Shown: piece after piece, positions 27,684 through 36,544 of the stretch
Layout of the letters: each line of letters begins with the position of its first letter
Numbering within the stretch: the stretch's first letter is position 1
Origin: DAIRDK01 sp035403225
Lineage (GTDB): Bacteria; Bacteroidota; Bacteroidia; Bacteroidales; FEN-979
NCBI GenBank assembly: GCA_035403225.1
Contig: DAONET010000001.1
Coordinates: forward strand, 124,001 to 188,000
Reading direction: 5' to 3'
DNA length: 64,000 nucleotides
Program-made: the position numbers and the translations under genes
Notes under the pieces: generated by a model
The model's database searches: none
What the model saw: only the letters and a program-made list of their open reading frames with translations
Told to the model about the DNA's origin: nothing

Positions 27684-28343
27684 TTAAAGGTTAGTCGCCT
27701 TCCTCAAAAACTCATTATATGGCAGCATCGCCTTGTAAACCAAAACCGTGGTCGAAAACAGTTTCTCAGAATGTAACAACTTCTCATTCAATCCCCAAGA
27801 TACAGTATAACTTCTGTTTTTCAACAAGTCAATGTCAGGAAAGTCGGCCGGAATGTCCCGCGGCGGTAATTTGGTCTTATTGTATTCATCAATCCCGCTA
27901 AAATACTTCGAGAATTCTTTGGAACGAAGTATCGTTTTGAATTCCTTTATGTTATAAAAAATCTCCTGACGGATACTCTTCAGGAGCACCGGATCGGGTT
28001 GATAAATGCCTCCCGACAGAAACATCTCGTCAGGAGCTACGTGAAAATAATAGCCCGGACCCGGACTCTTCCGACCATCCTTCGACATCCATGCTCCGAA
28101 ATTGGTCTTATACGGCTCTTTACTTTTCGTAAACCTGACATCGCGGTAAATGCGGAACATGCAATCTTTCGCATCGATAAACCGCAACAGCGGATCGAAA
28201 CGTGCAATTTCATGAATCACCGAATTGATGAAATTCTCAAATTCTGCTTTGGCGGCTTCATACCGGCTCTTGTTTGCCTGAAACCATTCACGGTTGTTGT
28301 TTTGCTGAAGGTCTTTTAAAAACCCGAGTACAATAGGATCCAT
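27684..28343 (-). CDS. DUF2461 family protein (TIGR02453)
   Basis: This 219-residue protein of the DUF2461 family has no established function. Recognisable segments are FLKDLQQNNNREWFQANKSRYE at the N-terminus, MFRIYRDVRFTKSKEPYKTN, and GPGYYFHVAPDEMFLSGGIY in the middle. There is no signal peptide or membrane segment, so it is probably cytoplasmic. It lies alone on the minus strand, ending five bases from the palindrome array. It diverges from the outer-membrane pair, and the shared upstream region holds a G-quadruplex motif. Confidence 0.85.
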   Translation of the reverse strand: MDPIVLGFLKDLQQNNNREWFQANKSRYEAAKAEFENFINSVIHEIARFDPLLRFIDAKDCMFRIYRDVRFTKSKEPYKTNFGAWMSKDGRKSPGPGYYFHVAPDEMFLSGGIYQPDPVLLKSIRQEIFYNIKEFKTILRSKEFSKYFSGIDEYNKTKLPPRDIPADFPDIDLLKNRSYTVSWGLNEKLLHSEKLFSTTVLVYKAMLPYNEFLRKATNL

Positions 28344-28388
28344 GGATCGGAAATTTGATCAAAGGTAAATATTTCCACAGAAAAAGGT

Positions 28389-28403
28389 CCCTCCCTCCCT
28401 CCC
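28389..28403 (-). other. Potential G-quadruplex motif
   Basis: On the minus strand the sequence reads as four GGG tracts separated by single A residues, the tightest class of intramolecular G-quadruplex. It lies 46 bases upstream of the DUF2461 start, on that gene's coding strand, and 96 bases upstream of the PorV-like gene. It could sit in the promoter or 5' leader of the DUF2461 gene. Folding is predicted only. Confidence 0.6.
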
Positions 28404-28498
28404 TGAATGAACAACCCTCATACCTCCTGCCCGAAAATATTTTTTCCGGATCACATTACCTTTTCCCTTCGAGACGGATTAAGGGAAAAATTCAGGGT

Positions 28499-29320
28499 AT
28501 GAAGAAGATGATCTGGGTATTCGTTTTTCTGACTGCTGTTCATGATGGTTTTGGCGCCGGCGATATTTCTGTCTCCGGAGGTAAATCTGCCGGTATGGGG
28601 TACACGGGTGTGACCGGCACCGGCCTCTGGGCAGTGTGTAACAACCCATCTGGCATGGCTTTCTCTAAAGGCTTGCAGGTCGGCGTTTTTGCTGAAAGCA
28701 GGTTCCTCCTGTCCGATCTCAGTTCGGGTTCCCTGGCGCTTACTTCTGGTGGAAAATACGGAGCTGTCGGACTGTATGCTGGTTTTTTCGGTAATCAGTT
28801 GTATAAGGAAAGTAAAGTCGTCACCGGCTATGCCCGGAAATTCGGGCATCATTTTTCTGCAGGAATCGTGTTCGATTACCTGCATATCAGCCAACCTGCG
28901 GACTACGGCAACCTGGATATCATGTCGTTCGAGGCCGGACTGATGTACCGCCCGGATAATAAATGGGCTATCGGCATCCATGTCGTCAACCCCGTACCCA
29001 TCTACCTTACAAAAGATAAAACAGAGAAACTCCCCACTGCGTTTCGCACCGGATTCTCCCGGTCATTCTCAGGAAAGGCTGAGTTGTCGGCGGAAATCGA
29101 GAAGTCGCTATCGGGGAAGCCCGTGATCAGAGCGGGATTGGAGTACCACCTTCATAAAAGGTTCTCTCTCCGGACCGGTTTCGCTTCGGAACCTCAGACC
29201 GTCACTGCCGGTGCAGGGATGCTCTTCGGCCGTCTCCGTCTTGACCTGGCCTCCTCCTGGCAGCCGGTACTGGGGTACTCGCCTCAGATCGGAGTAGAAT
29301 GGAAGATCAATGACCGGTAA
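28499..29320 (+). CDS. Outer-membrane beta-barrel protein, PorV/FadL-like
   Basis: This 273-residue predicted outer-membrane protein has a signal peptide at about 1-19 (ending GFGAG). The mature start, ISVSGGKSAGMGYTGVTGTG...NNPSGMAF, resembles the PorV/PorQ and FadL-like barrels of Bacteroidota. The rest alternates hydrophobic and polar residues in strand-length pieces and ends with a short barrel-closing strand. ATG 28499 was chosen because it directly precedes the signal peptide. The next gene starts at the base after its stop, so the two are a co-transcribed pair. A structural role for a surface complex is plausible but not shown. Confidence 0.75.
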   Translation: MKKMIWVFVFLTAVHDGFGAGDISVSGGKSAGMGYTGVTGTGLWAVCNNPSGMAFSKGLQVGVFAESRFLLSDLSSGSLALTSGGKYGAVGLYAGFFGNQLYKESKVVTGYARKFGHHFSAGIVFDYLHISQPADYGNLDIMSFEAGLMYRPDNKWAIGIHVVNPVPIYLTKDKTEKLPTAFRTGFSRSFSGKAELSAEIEKSLSGKPVIRAGLEYHLHKRFSLRTGFASEPQTVTAGAGMLFGRLRLDLASSWQPVLGYSPQIGVEWKINDR

Positions 29321-31390
29321 ATGATGAAAAAGAAAAAATGGGACATGAGCAGGTACCGGATATTTCTCATCCTGTTCTTCCTGGGGTTCAGAATCCCCGG
29401 AAACGGACAAATCAGCGACTCGCTGATCATGTTGACAACCTTGGAGAAGATGACGGAGATCAACGAAGAAGAACCCGATTACCAGATCATCGCCGAGGGA
29501 GCCGGATCGGAATCGCTTCGGGCTTTTTCACTAAGCGCCATCACGGAGAAACGGCTGCGACGCCTCTCTTTCCTTTCAGATAAACAGATCGAAAACATCC
29601 TCTCCTACCTCGAGGAAACCGGGCAACTCTTGTCGGTGTATGAATTACAGTCGATCCAGGGTCTTGATACAGGCACGATCCGCAAGCTCCTGCCCTATCT
29701 CTCCCCCGGCGATCCCAACCAGGGCCTTCCGGTTTCTCTCCCGAACCTCATGCATCATGGCCGGCATGAGCTCATGCTACGCTGGGGTCAGTGTCTGGAG
29801 CAGAAAAAAGGTTACCGGGCCGGGGCCTATGAAGGGACTGCTTCGAAAGATCTGTTCAGATACACTTATACCTTTTCCAACAGGATAAAAGCCGCCATTA
29901 CCGGAGAGAAAGATGCCGGGGAAAAATGTTTCGGTTCTACACAACCTTACGGAATGGACTTTTACAGCGGCTATATAGCTCTTACCAACACCGGGTTTCT
30001 GAAGAGTCTCATCATCGGAAATTTCACCGCCTCTTTCGGACAAGGAATCGTGGCCGGTACCGGATCGGGTCTGGGGTCTGTGATCGGGTTCAACGCCCCT
30101 CTCCGTGTCTCCCAGGGAGTGAAGCCAAGCAGCTCTGCCTATGAAGGAAGCTACCAGCAGGGAGTAGCCGTCTCCATGCAATTCCGCCGGTTCCTGGTCT
30201 CCGGGTTCATTTCCGGTCATGACAGGGATGCAACCATCCTCGCCAACGATACCATTACCAATAAAGCCCTGGAAGTCTCATCCCTGCAAAACTCCGGTTA
30301 TCACCGAACTCCGACGGAGATCGCTGCCCGTGATGTCCTGAAAGAGAACATAACCGGCGGTAATATCACCTTCACAGGCCGCTTTTTCCGAATAGGCGCC
30401 ACAGCGTTGCATGCGGAATGGGACGGGCTGATCCGGCCGCCGCTGAAACCTTATAACCGTTGGTACTTCCGCGGCAATAGCCTTACGGCTGCCGGGATGG
30501 ATATTGTGGTCCGGTTCCGGTATATCAGTCTTTTTGCCGAAGCCGGAAACAGCCTGGACGGAGCCTGGGCATGGATAGCCGGCCTCTCCGGAGAAACGGA
30601 ACAGGGACTGTTATTCTCCATCACTGCCAGAAATTATGACCCGGCTTACACCAACATCTTCTCCAACAGCCTGGGCCAGGCAACCCGTACTGCCAACGAA
30701 CAAGGCTGCTTGCTGAATGTCAACACCAACCTCTTTCCCGACTTTAAGATTGCCGTCTACACCGATCTCTTCCGCCATCCCTGGCTCCGCTACCGGGTCA
30801 ATAACCCTTCGGCAGGGCTGGAGTCGGGATTACTCTGGACTTATACCGGTTGCCGGACCATCACCTTCAGCGGGAAGGCTCAGTATCGCGGTTATGATCA
30901 GAACAGCGATGCAGACGCAGGCCTGATAGCTACAACAAGCCGGTATTCCACCGCCGGCTTGCGGCTTCAGGCCGACTGGCAGGGCAACGACATCCTGACA
31001 CTGAAAACACAGGTCGAAGTCAAGACGGGATGGACCGGTTTCACCGGAAATCAGGCAGGTTACCTGGCCGGACAAGAAATCCGGGCCAACCTGCCTAAAC
31101 AACGGCTACAGGTCTCGTTCCGCTATGCCTTGTTCGATATCCCTTCCTGGGATTTAAGGATCTACAGCTACGAGCCTGACGTCATGGCCTCTTTCGCTGT
31201 CCCGGCTTATGACGGGAAAGGATTGCGGGTCATGGTCACTGCCAAAGGCCGCATCACCCGGCATCTTTCCTGGTGGATCAAATACGGGGTGACATGGTAC
31301 GAGGACAAAACCACCATCGGCAGCGGGTTGGAAGAAATCAACGGAAACCGGCAATCGGAGGCAAAAGCGCAGGTGGTGCTGACAATTTAG
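29321..31390 (+). CDS. Helix-hairpin-helix outer-membrane barrel protein
   Basis: This 689-residue exported protein has a signal peptide at about 10-30 (ending GNGQ) after a lysine-rich start. A ComEA-like helix-hairpin-helix region follows at about 85-125 (LLSVYELQSIQGLDTGTIRKLLPYL). About 550 residues of Gly/aromatic-rich beta strands then end in SEAKAQVVLTI, consistent with a large outer-membrane barrel. Such HhH-barrel fusions recur in Bacteroidota without assigned function. HhH motifs usually contact the DNA backbone, so a role in extracellular DNA handling can be proposed, but HhH folds also serve in protein contacts. It is paired directly with the preceding barrel gene. Confidence 0.75.
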   Translation: MMKKKKWDMSRYRIFLILFFLGFRIPGNGQISDSLIMLTTLEKMTEINEEEPDYQIIAEGAGSESLRAFSLSAITEKRLRRLSFLSDKQIENILSYLEETGQLLSVYELQSIQGLDTGTIRKLLPYLSPGDPNQGLPVSLPNLMHHGRHELMLRWGQCLEQKKGYRAGAYEGTASKDLFRYTYTFSNRIKAAITGEKDAGEKCFGSTQPYGMDFYSGYIALTNTGFLKSLIIGNFTASFGQGIVAGTGSGLGSVIGFNAPLRVSQGVKPSSSAYEGSYQQGVAVSMQFRRFLVSGFISGHDRDATILANDTITNKALEVSSLQNSGYHRTPTEIAARDVLKENITGGNITFTGRFFRIGATALHAEWDGLIRPPLKPYNRWYFRGNSLTAAGMDIVVRFRYISLFAEAGNSLDGAWAWIAGLSGETEQGLLFSITARNYDPAYTNIFSNSLGQATRTANEQGCLLNVNTNLFPDFKIAVYTDLFRHPWLRYRVNNPSAGLESGLLWTYTGCRTITFSGKAQYRGYDQNSDADAGLIATTSRYSTAGLRLQADWQGNDILTLKTQVEVKTGWTGFTGNQAGYLAGQEIRANLPKQRLQVSFRYALFDIPSWDLRIYSYEPDVMASFAVPAYDGKGLRVMVTAKGRITRHLSWWIKYGVTWYEDKTTIGSGLEEINGNRQSEAKAQVVLTI

Positions 31391-31402
31391 GTTATCAGTT
31401 CC

Positions 31403-31431
31403 AAAAAAAAGAGCGACCATATGATCGCTCT
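31403..31431 (-). terminator. Terminator of the sigma/DUF4252 operon
   Basis: The stem AGAGCGA/TCGCTCT with an inner CATATG palindrome (31410-31431) is followed, on the minus strand, by a run of eight Ts (complement of 31403-31410). This orientation serves the leftward DUF4252 gene ending at 31459. Confidence 0.8.
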
Positions 31432-31458
31432 CCCCTATTATTACTCCCATTACATCAA

Positions 31459-31998
31459 CTATTTCTCCTTGATTTTCTCCAGGTTTTCCATTCCTTTCAC
31501 GTTGACGCTTTTCGATATCTCGGAAATGGTGGCGAGATCGATGAGCCCCGTTAGGCTGATCACACCCACTTCGTCCCGGTCTTTCATCAGCATGACCAGT
31601 TCGGTAATCTTACCTGCACTGTTCTGCTTGGTCAGGAAGCGAATGGCCTGTCTCCCTTCATTCACGGTCATCAGTTCCTTGAACGAGGAGGCCGGATAAG
31701 CGCCCGACATTTCGTTATAGATGGAAACTGCTTTGACAATATGGATGGAATCAAAGTGAAAAACCAACACTTTCAGTCCGTCCAATTGATTGATCATTTT
31801 TTGAAATTCCGCGTTGGACACTTCTTTCCCTGTATCCATCTGCCGGAACATATTGAACATTTCCTTATTGAAGTTCACGGAGGTAAATCCTTCCTGGCCC
31901 GAATATTTTTCGAACAGTTTATCGATCATACTCTGGGCATTGGCAACTGGAGCGCCAAGTACCAGGGCCAGGATAATGGTTGCTATCAGCTTTTTCAT
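31459..31998 (-). CDS. DUF4252 exported protein
   Basis: This 179-residue exported protein of the DUF4252 family has a signal peptide at 1-21 (ending VANAQ). The mature part begins SMIDKLFEKYSGQEGFTSVNFNK, typical of the family, and carries VLVFHFDS and a C-terminal LTGLIDLATISEISKSV. It is the last gene of a leftward operon with an ECF sigma factor and a membrane protein; its start overlaps the latter by four bases. Its role is unknown. The operon suggests it is an effector or sensor of an envelope-stress response. Confidence 0.85.
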   Translation of the reverse strand: MKKLIATIILALVLGAPVANAQSMIDKLFEKYSGQEGFTSVNFNKEMFNMFRQMDTGKEVSNAEFQKMINQLDGLKVLVFHFDSIHIVKAVSIYNEMSGAYPASSFKELMTVNEGRQAIRFLTKQNSAGKITELVMLMKDRDEVGVISLTGLIDLATISEISKSVNVKGMENLEKIKEK

Positions 31999-32564
31999 GG
32001 TTCGATGGTGTTTGTACCGGAGGAGGGTTTTACCTCACCCGGGATGGTTATTATTGTTTGATATTTAAAAAATTCTGAAAACGTCCGCATCTGCGACATC
32101 CCTTTATCGAAGGCTCCCAGGTACCGCAGTTGCGATGCACCCGTATTAAAGTTGGAGGAGACGATCATCAGAGCCTCTTTCGCCTGTGCATAAGCCATCT
32201 GGTCCTGTCGGGTGAAATGATCTCGCTGATTGATGTTCATGACAATCGCGATGGCAATACCAGCCAGGATCACCACGGAAGCGGCCAGTGAGATAACATG
32301 AAACCGTTGGTTTCTCCGGGAACTCATCCTGATCACCCTGCCCTCTTTTCCTTTCTTTTCTTCCGAAAAAACATGATCTCCAATTCGTGCCGAACCTTCC
32401 TGTCTTTGTTCCATGCTGAAGAAATCAAAGACAGGTTTATGTACAGACAGTTCCTCCGGGATATCGCTGCCGGCGAAGAACTCTCTGAGCAGTTTTTCTT
32501 CTGCGAGCGTTGTTTCTCCCTCGTAGAATTTGTCAATCAGCTGTTTAATTTCCCTGGTATTCAT
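31995..32564 (-). CDS. Single-pass membrane protein, probable anti-sigma factor
   Basis: This 189-residue protein has an N-terminal cytoplasmic part (1-90) rich in charged residues, including EEKLLREFFAGSDIPEEL. One membrane segment at about 91-112 (VISLAASVVILAGIAIAIVM) is followed by a short outer part. Its placement between an ECF sigma gene and a DUF4252 gene, overlapping both, and its topology point to an anti-sigma factor, though no ASD/ZAS motif (HxxxCxxC) is present. This function is inferred from context. Confidence 0.65.
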   Translation of the reverse strand: MNTREIKQLIDKFYEGETTLAEEKLLREFFAGSDIPEELSVHKPVFDFFSMEQRQEGSARIGDHVFSEEKKGKEGRVIRMSSRRNQRFHVISLAASVVILAGIAIAIVMNINQRDHFTRQDQMAYAQAKEALMIVSSNFNTGASQLRYLGAFDKGMSQMRTFSEFFKYQTIITIPGEVKPSSGTNTIEP

Positions 32565-33060
32565 GATTACTCCGTTCGCTTAATGCTTCTCTTAATTTTT
32601 TTCTGGCCCTGGAGAGATTGACCCTGATCGCATTCTCCTGCATATCGAGGATTTCCGCAATCGATTCGAATTCGTATCCCTCAATATCCCGCAAATGAAC
32701 AATCATCTTTTGTTGCTCCGGCAATTCATCCATGGCTCTCCTGATCTTGATCATCTCTTCTGAATAATCGGGTCTCTCTTCCATCGGGATATTTTCAAGG
32801 AACGCCCGGTGATCATCTATGTTCCCGACAGGAAATTTTCTTTTTCTGATCTTGTCGAGGCACATATTCCGGGTGGCGGTCATGGCCAGCGCTTCCACGC
32901 TCCGGTATTCCTCAAGGGTTTCCCTTCTGTCCCACATCTTTATGAACACATCCTGTACGACATCCTCTGCATCCTCTGTATGTTCCAGGATTCGTTTTGC
33001 GAAACGGAACAATTTGTTTTTCAGTGGATAAACCTGTATTTGAAACTCCTTTGTGTTCAT
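32545..33060 (-). CDS. ECF-type RNA polymerase sigma factor
   Basis: This 171-residue sigma-70 family protein has only regions 2 and 4. Region 2 holds HTEDAEDVVQDVFIKMWDRR, and region 4 holds LPEQQKMIVHLRDIEGYEFESIAEIL, then a helix-turn-helix ending in NAIRVNLSRARKKLRE. The start at 33060 (MNTKEFQIQV) gives the standard length; an earlier in-frame start at 33156 would add an atypical 32 residues and reach the opposite gene's start. It overlaps the membrane protein gene by 20 bases, and the three genes form one operon. It probably activates its own promoter and envelope genes. Confidence 0.92.
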   Translation of the reverse strand: MNTKEFQIQVYPLKNKLFRFAKRILEHTEDAEDVVQDVFIKMWDRRETLEEYRSVEALAMTATRNMCLDKIRKRKFPVGNIDDHRAFLENIPMEERPDYSEEMIKIRRAMDELPEQQKMIVHLRDIEGYEFESIAEILDMQENAIRVNLSRARKKLREALSERSNHEYQGN

Positions 33061-33108
33061 TTCCCGATTAAGACGATAACGATACCAAATTATTACAACT
33101 TTATTAAC

Positions 33109-33116
33109 TATTTTTG
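33109..33116 (+). promoter_or_regulatory. Predicted -7 element (TATTTTTG) of the peptide transporter
   Basis: TATTTTTG fits TAnnTTTG and lies 42 bases before the POT transporter start, in the 98-bp region shared with the divergent sigma-factor operon. A -33 TTTG is not evident. Confidence 0.4.
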
Positions 33117-33158
33117 TCAAGACTTTCAATTTATTTTCTAATCCGTAAAACATCATTT

Positions 33159-34982
33159 ATGTTCAAAGGTCATCCAAAAGGGCTGTTTGTACTAGCCCTC
33201 ACTAACATGGGCGAGCGCTTTGGTTATTACACGATGCTTGCCATTTTCGCCTTGTATCTGCAGGCGCGATTTAGTTTTACCCCTACCCAAACCAGTCTCA
33301 TCTACAGTTCCTTCCTGGCGATGGTTTATTTCCTGCCGCTTTTTGGAGGTTTTATTGCCGACCGGTTCCTGGGATACGGGAAATCGGTATTACTGGGTAT
33401 CGGGGTTATGTTTGCCGGATACACGTTACTCGCCCTGCCTATTGGTGGAGGTGAAACAGCCACAGGATTCGAGAATTCCGGTTTTTACATGATGATCCTC
33501 GCGTTGCTGTGCATCGCCATGGGGACCGGTTTTTTCAAGGGGAACCTGCAGGCGATGGTCGGAAATATTTATGATGACCCCAAATATTCGGCTAAAAGAG
33601 ATGTCGCTTTCAGCATCTTTTACATGTTTATCAATATCGGCGCTTTCTTTGCACCCAGCGCTGCCGCCTACGTCAGTAACTCGGTTCTTTCCAAAGACAA
33701 TCTGAAATACGAAGCCAAAGTTCCTGATCTGGCGCTGAAATATTTGAACTACCAGGTGACCGATTCCACCACATTCCGCAAGACGGTGCTGTTGACCGCC
33801 GACAAAAAAGAAGCTATCGACGATGTGGAAGGTTACATCAAGCAGCAAAAACGGAAACAAAGCGTTCTTTATCCGCAGGAAAAGGAACGTATCTCTGCCC
33901 AGCTTGAAGAATCCGGACAAGCTCAAATGGGAGCCAGCTTCACCGATGCACGGGATTTTGCCCTGAAATACACCCAGTCACTGGCCCGTTCTTATCGCTG
34001 GGGTTTTGCCGTAGCTTGTTTCAGCCTCGTCCTCTCCGCCTTGATTTTCCTGATCTTCCGCAAAACACATAAAAAAGCGGATATCACCGAGCGTGAAAAA
34101 GAAAAAGATAAAAGCAGAGCTTCCGAAGTCGTCACCCTCACCCCGCAGCAAACCCGTCAGCGCCTGATCGCCCTTGGGTTGGTATTCTTTGTGGTGATCT
34201 TCTTCTGGATGTCATTCCACCAGAATGGATTAACGCTGACCTTCTTTGCACGGGATTATACGAATCTATCCATCGGACCGGGCATGTCGATCTGGTTCAA
34301 CCTGGCCGCCCTGATCCCCTTCATTATCGGATTCTACGGTCTCTTGTCTATCTTTCAGAATAAAGCAAAAAAAGCTAAGATCATCGGAGCCTGCATCGCG
34401 GTTGCCGCCGCCCTGGTCATGTTCTATATTTACAAAACAGCCGGTTCTGCCACCAGTATCACTCCTCCGATCTTCCAACAGTTTAATCCTTTCTTCATCA
34501 TCCTGCTGACACCTCTGTTTGTTGCATTCTTCGCCTGGCTTAATAACAGGGGCAAAGAGCCTTCAGCTCCCCGCAAGATCGGTATCGGGATGATCATCGC
34601 CGCCATTGGCTTCATCATCATGATCTTCGCCTCCATCGGACAACAATCACCTGCCGAGCTGGAAGGAACATCACAAGATCTGTTATCGCCAAACTGGCTG
34701 ATCAGTACGTATTTCGTATTGACGATGGCTGAACTCTTCCTAAGCCCCATGGGTATCTCCTTTGTCTCCCGGGTTGCACCTCCGAAGTACAAGGGTCTCA
34801 TGCAAGGCGGATGGTTTGCTGCTACCGCTATCGGTAACTACCTCGTCGGCGTCATGGGTGTTTTCTGGGACAAACTGCCCCTGTGGACATTCTGGACCGT
34901 ATTGGTTTGCTGTTGCCTCCTCTCCGCTGCCTTTATCTTCTCGGTGATGGGGAAACTTGAACACGCAACAAAAGATAGTTGA
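33159..34982 (+). CDS. POT/PTR2 family proton-dependent peptide transporter
   Basis: This inner-membrane symporter imports di- and tripeptides with protons. It has 607 residues and at least twelve hydrophobic segments. The ExxERFxYY motif is visible as NMGERFGYY near residue 15, and the PTR2 signature is in FSIFYMFINIGAFFAP near 150-165. A hydrophilic, Lys/Glu-rich stretch of about 95 residues (about 178-275) separates the early helices from the next one, which makes the protein longer than the roughly 500-residue E. coli members. ATG 33159 was chosen because it directly precedes the first helix region. Confidence 0.93.
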   Translation: MFKGHPKGLFVLALTNMGERFGYYTMLAIFALYLQARFSFTPTQTSLIYSSFLAMVYFLPLFGGFIADRFLGYGKSVLLGIGVMFAGYTLLALPIGGGETATGFENSGFYMMILALLCIAMGTGFFKGNLQAMVGNIYDDPKYSAKRDVAFSIFYMFINIGAFFAPSAAAYVSNSVLSKDNLKYEAKVPDLALKYLNYQVTDSTTFRKTVLLTADKKEAIDDVEGYIKQQKRKQSVLYPQEKERISAQLEESGQAQMGASFTDARDFALKYTQSLARSYRWGFAVACFSLVLSALIFLIFRKTHKKADITEREKEKDKSRASEVVTLTPQQTRQRLIALGLVFFVVIFFWMSFHQNGLTLTFFARDYTNLSIGPGMSIWFNLAALIPFIIGFYGLLSIFQNKAKKAKIIGACIAVAAALVMFYIYKTAGSATSITPPIFQQFNPFFIILLTPLFVAFFAWLNNRGKEPSAPRKIGIGMIIAAIGFIIMIFASIGQQSPAELEGTSQDLLSPNWLISTYFVLTMAELFLSPMGISFVSRVAPPKYKGLMQGGWFAATAIGNYLVGVMGVFWDKLPLWTFWTVLVCCCLLSAAFIFSVMGKLEHATKDS

Positions 34983-35763
34983 TTTACCCCTGGGGACATC
35001 AGCGGCGATTTAACTCTTATACGGAATACATCCGCCGGACCTTTGGCGGCCGTGTGCAGAAAGTAGTAGTCGACGCAGGATTTACCTGCCCCAACCGGGA
35101 TGGAACAAGAGGGATTGGAGGTTGTACGTATTGCAATAACGACGCCTTCAATCCTTCTTATTGTAATCCGAAGGAAGATCTTCACGTACAGATCTCCAAA
35201 GGAATCCAATTCCACGCCGTCCGGTACCGGAGAGCAGAGAAATTCCTGGTGTACTTTCAACCGTATAGCAACACCTATGCCCCCCTGGAGGTGTTAAAAC
35301 CATTGTATGAGAGAGCCCTGGAGTACCCCGGCGTGATTGGGCTGGTGATCGGCACACGACCCGACTGCATGGACCCGGAAAAGATCAGCTACCTGAAACA
35401 ATTGTCGGAGAGATGTTATATCCAGGTCGAATACGGGGTGGAATCATGTTATGACCAAACCCTCGTCAGAATCAACCGGGGACACCTGTTCGCCGATAGC
35501 GCCGCGATGATCCGCCAGTCTCATGCGGCCGGCATCCATACCGGCGCCCACATGATCTTCGGACTCCCCGGAGAGACGATCGACGACATGTTGGCCGAAG
35601 CACAGATCCTGTCGGAACTGCCTATCGACACCATCAAATTTCATCAGCTCCAGATCGTGAAAGGAACCCGGATGGAAAGGGAATTCCTGGACACCCCGGC
35701 CGCTTTTCATCCGTTCACCCTGGAAGGATACATCGATTTTATCATCTCTTTCCTGGAACGGTT
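34979..35763 (+). CDS. TIGR01212 family radical SAM protein (YhcC-like), truncated by gap
   Basis: This is the 5' part (261 codons) of a radical SAM protein of the TIGR01212/YhcC group, whose bacterial members run to about 310 residues. The [4Fe-4S]-binding cysteines are in FTCPNRDGTRGIGGCTYC, the family's wide-spaced variant. VEYGVES and HMIFGLPGE follow. It starts with TTG at 34979, overlapping the transporter stop by four bases. The last roughly 50 residues are lost in the assembly gap. The biological role of YhcC is not settled. Confidence 0.88.
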
Positions 35764-35863
35764 NNNNNNNNNNNNNNNNNNNNNNNNNNNNNNNNNNNNN
35801 NNNNNNNNNNNNNNNNNNNNNNNNNNNNNNNNNNNNNNNNNNNNNNNNNNNNNNNNNNNNNNN
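35764..35863. other. Assembly gap (100 N)
   Basis: Exactly 100 Ns, the conventional filler for a gap of unknown length. The open reading frames on both sides are interrupted, and they point toward each other. The real gap must hold at least the last 50 or so codons of the radical SAM gene and about 30-35 codons of pstB, and perhaps more genes. Confidence 0.98.
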
Positions 35864-36529
35864 ATACATGAAGATGATGTGGTCGGCGATACGTTTGGCC
35901 TGTCGTAAGGTATGAGTCACCAAAACGATGGTGTAATCGTTTTTCAGTTCGACAAATTTCTCTTCGATGTACTTACTGGAGATGGGATCAAGCGCCGACG
36001 TCGGTTCATCAGCCAGGATGATCTCAGGGCCAACGGCCAGTCCGCGGGCCAGACACAACCGTTGTTGCTGCCCAATCGAAAGCCGGGAAGCAGGTTCGTT
36101 GAGCCGGTCTTTCACCTCATCGTACAAGTTGGCCTGGGTGAGGTAGTCGATCACCATCTGCGACAACTCTCGTCTTTTCCTGATACCCCGGAGTTTTAGC
36201 GCGAAGGCGACATTATGGTAGATCGACATAGGGAGAGGATACGGGCGCTGCGAGAGCAATCCCATCTGCTGGCGAAGCCGGTAAATATCTTCCCCGGCAT
36301 CGAGGATGTTATCCCCATCGATCATGACACGGCCGGTAACTTTTAATTCCGGATAAAGGTCAGTCAGGCGGTTCAGACACTTCAGCATGGTGGTCTTCCC
36401 GCAACCGGAAGGTCCTAACACCACCGTGATCTTGTTTTTCGGGATCACGGCATTCAGTTCCTTCAGTATATGCAGTTTACCTGCGTAAACATTCAGGTTT
36501 TCAATCGATATTTTTGCTGAGGGATCCAT
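35864..36529 (-). CDS. pstB: Phosphate ABC transporter ATPase, truncated by gap
   Basis: This is the N-terminal 222 residues of PstB (normally about 250), the ATPase of the high-affinity phosphate importer. Walker A GPSGCGKTT is at 39-47, the Q-loop QMGLLSQRPYPLPMSIYHN near 89-107, and the signature reads LSIGQQQRLCLARG with Ile where Gly is usual. Walker B is ILADEPTSALDP and the switch histidine is in LVTHTLRQAKR. The C-terminal end falls in the N gap. It follows pstA after 15 bases as the last visible gene of the pst operon. Confidence 0.93.
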
Positions 36530-36544
36530 GATCTGGCAATAAAG

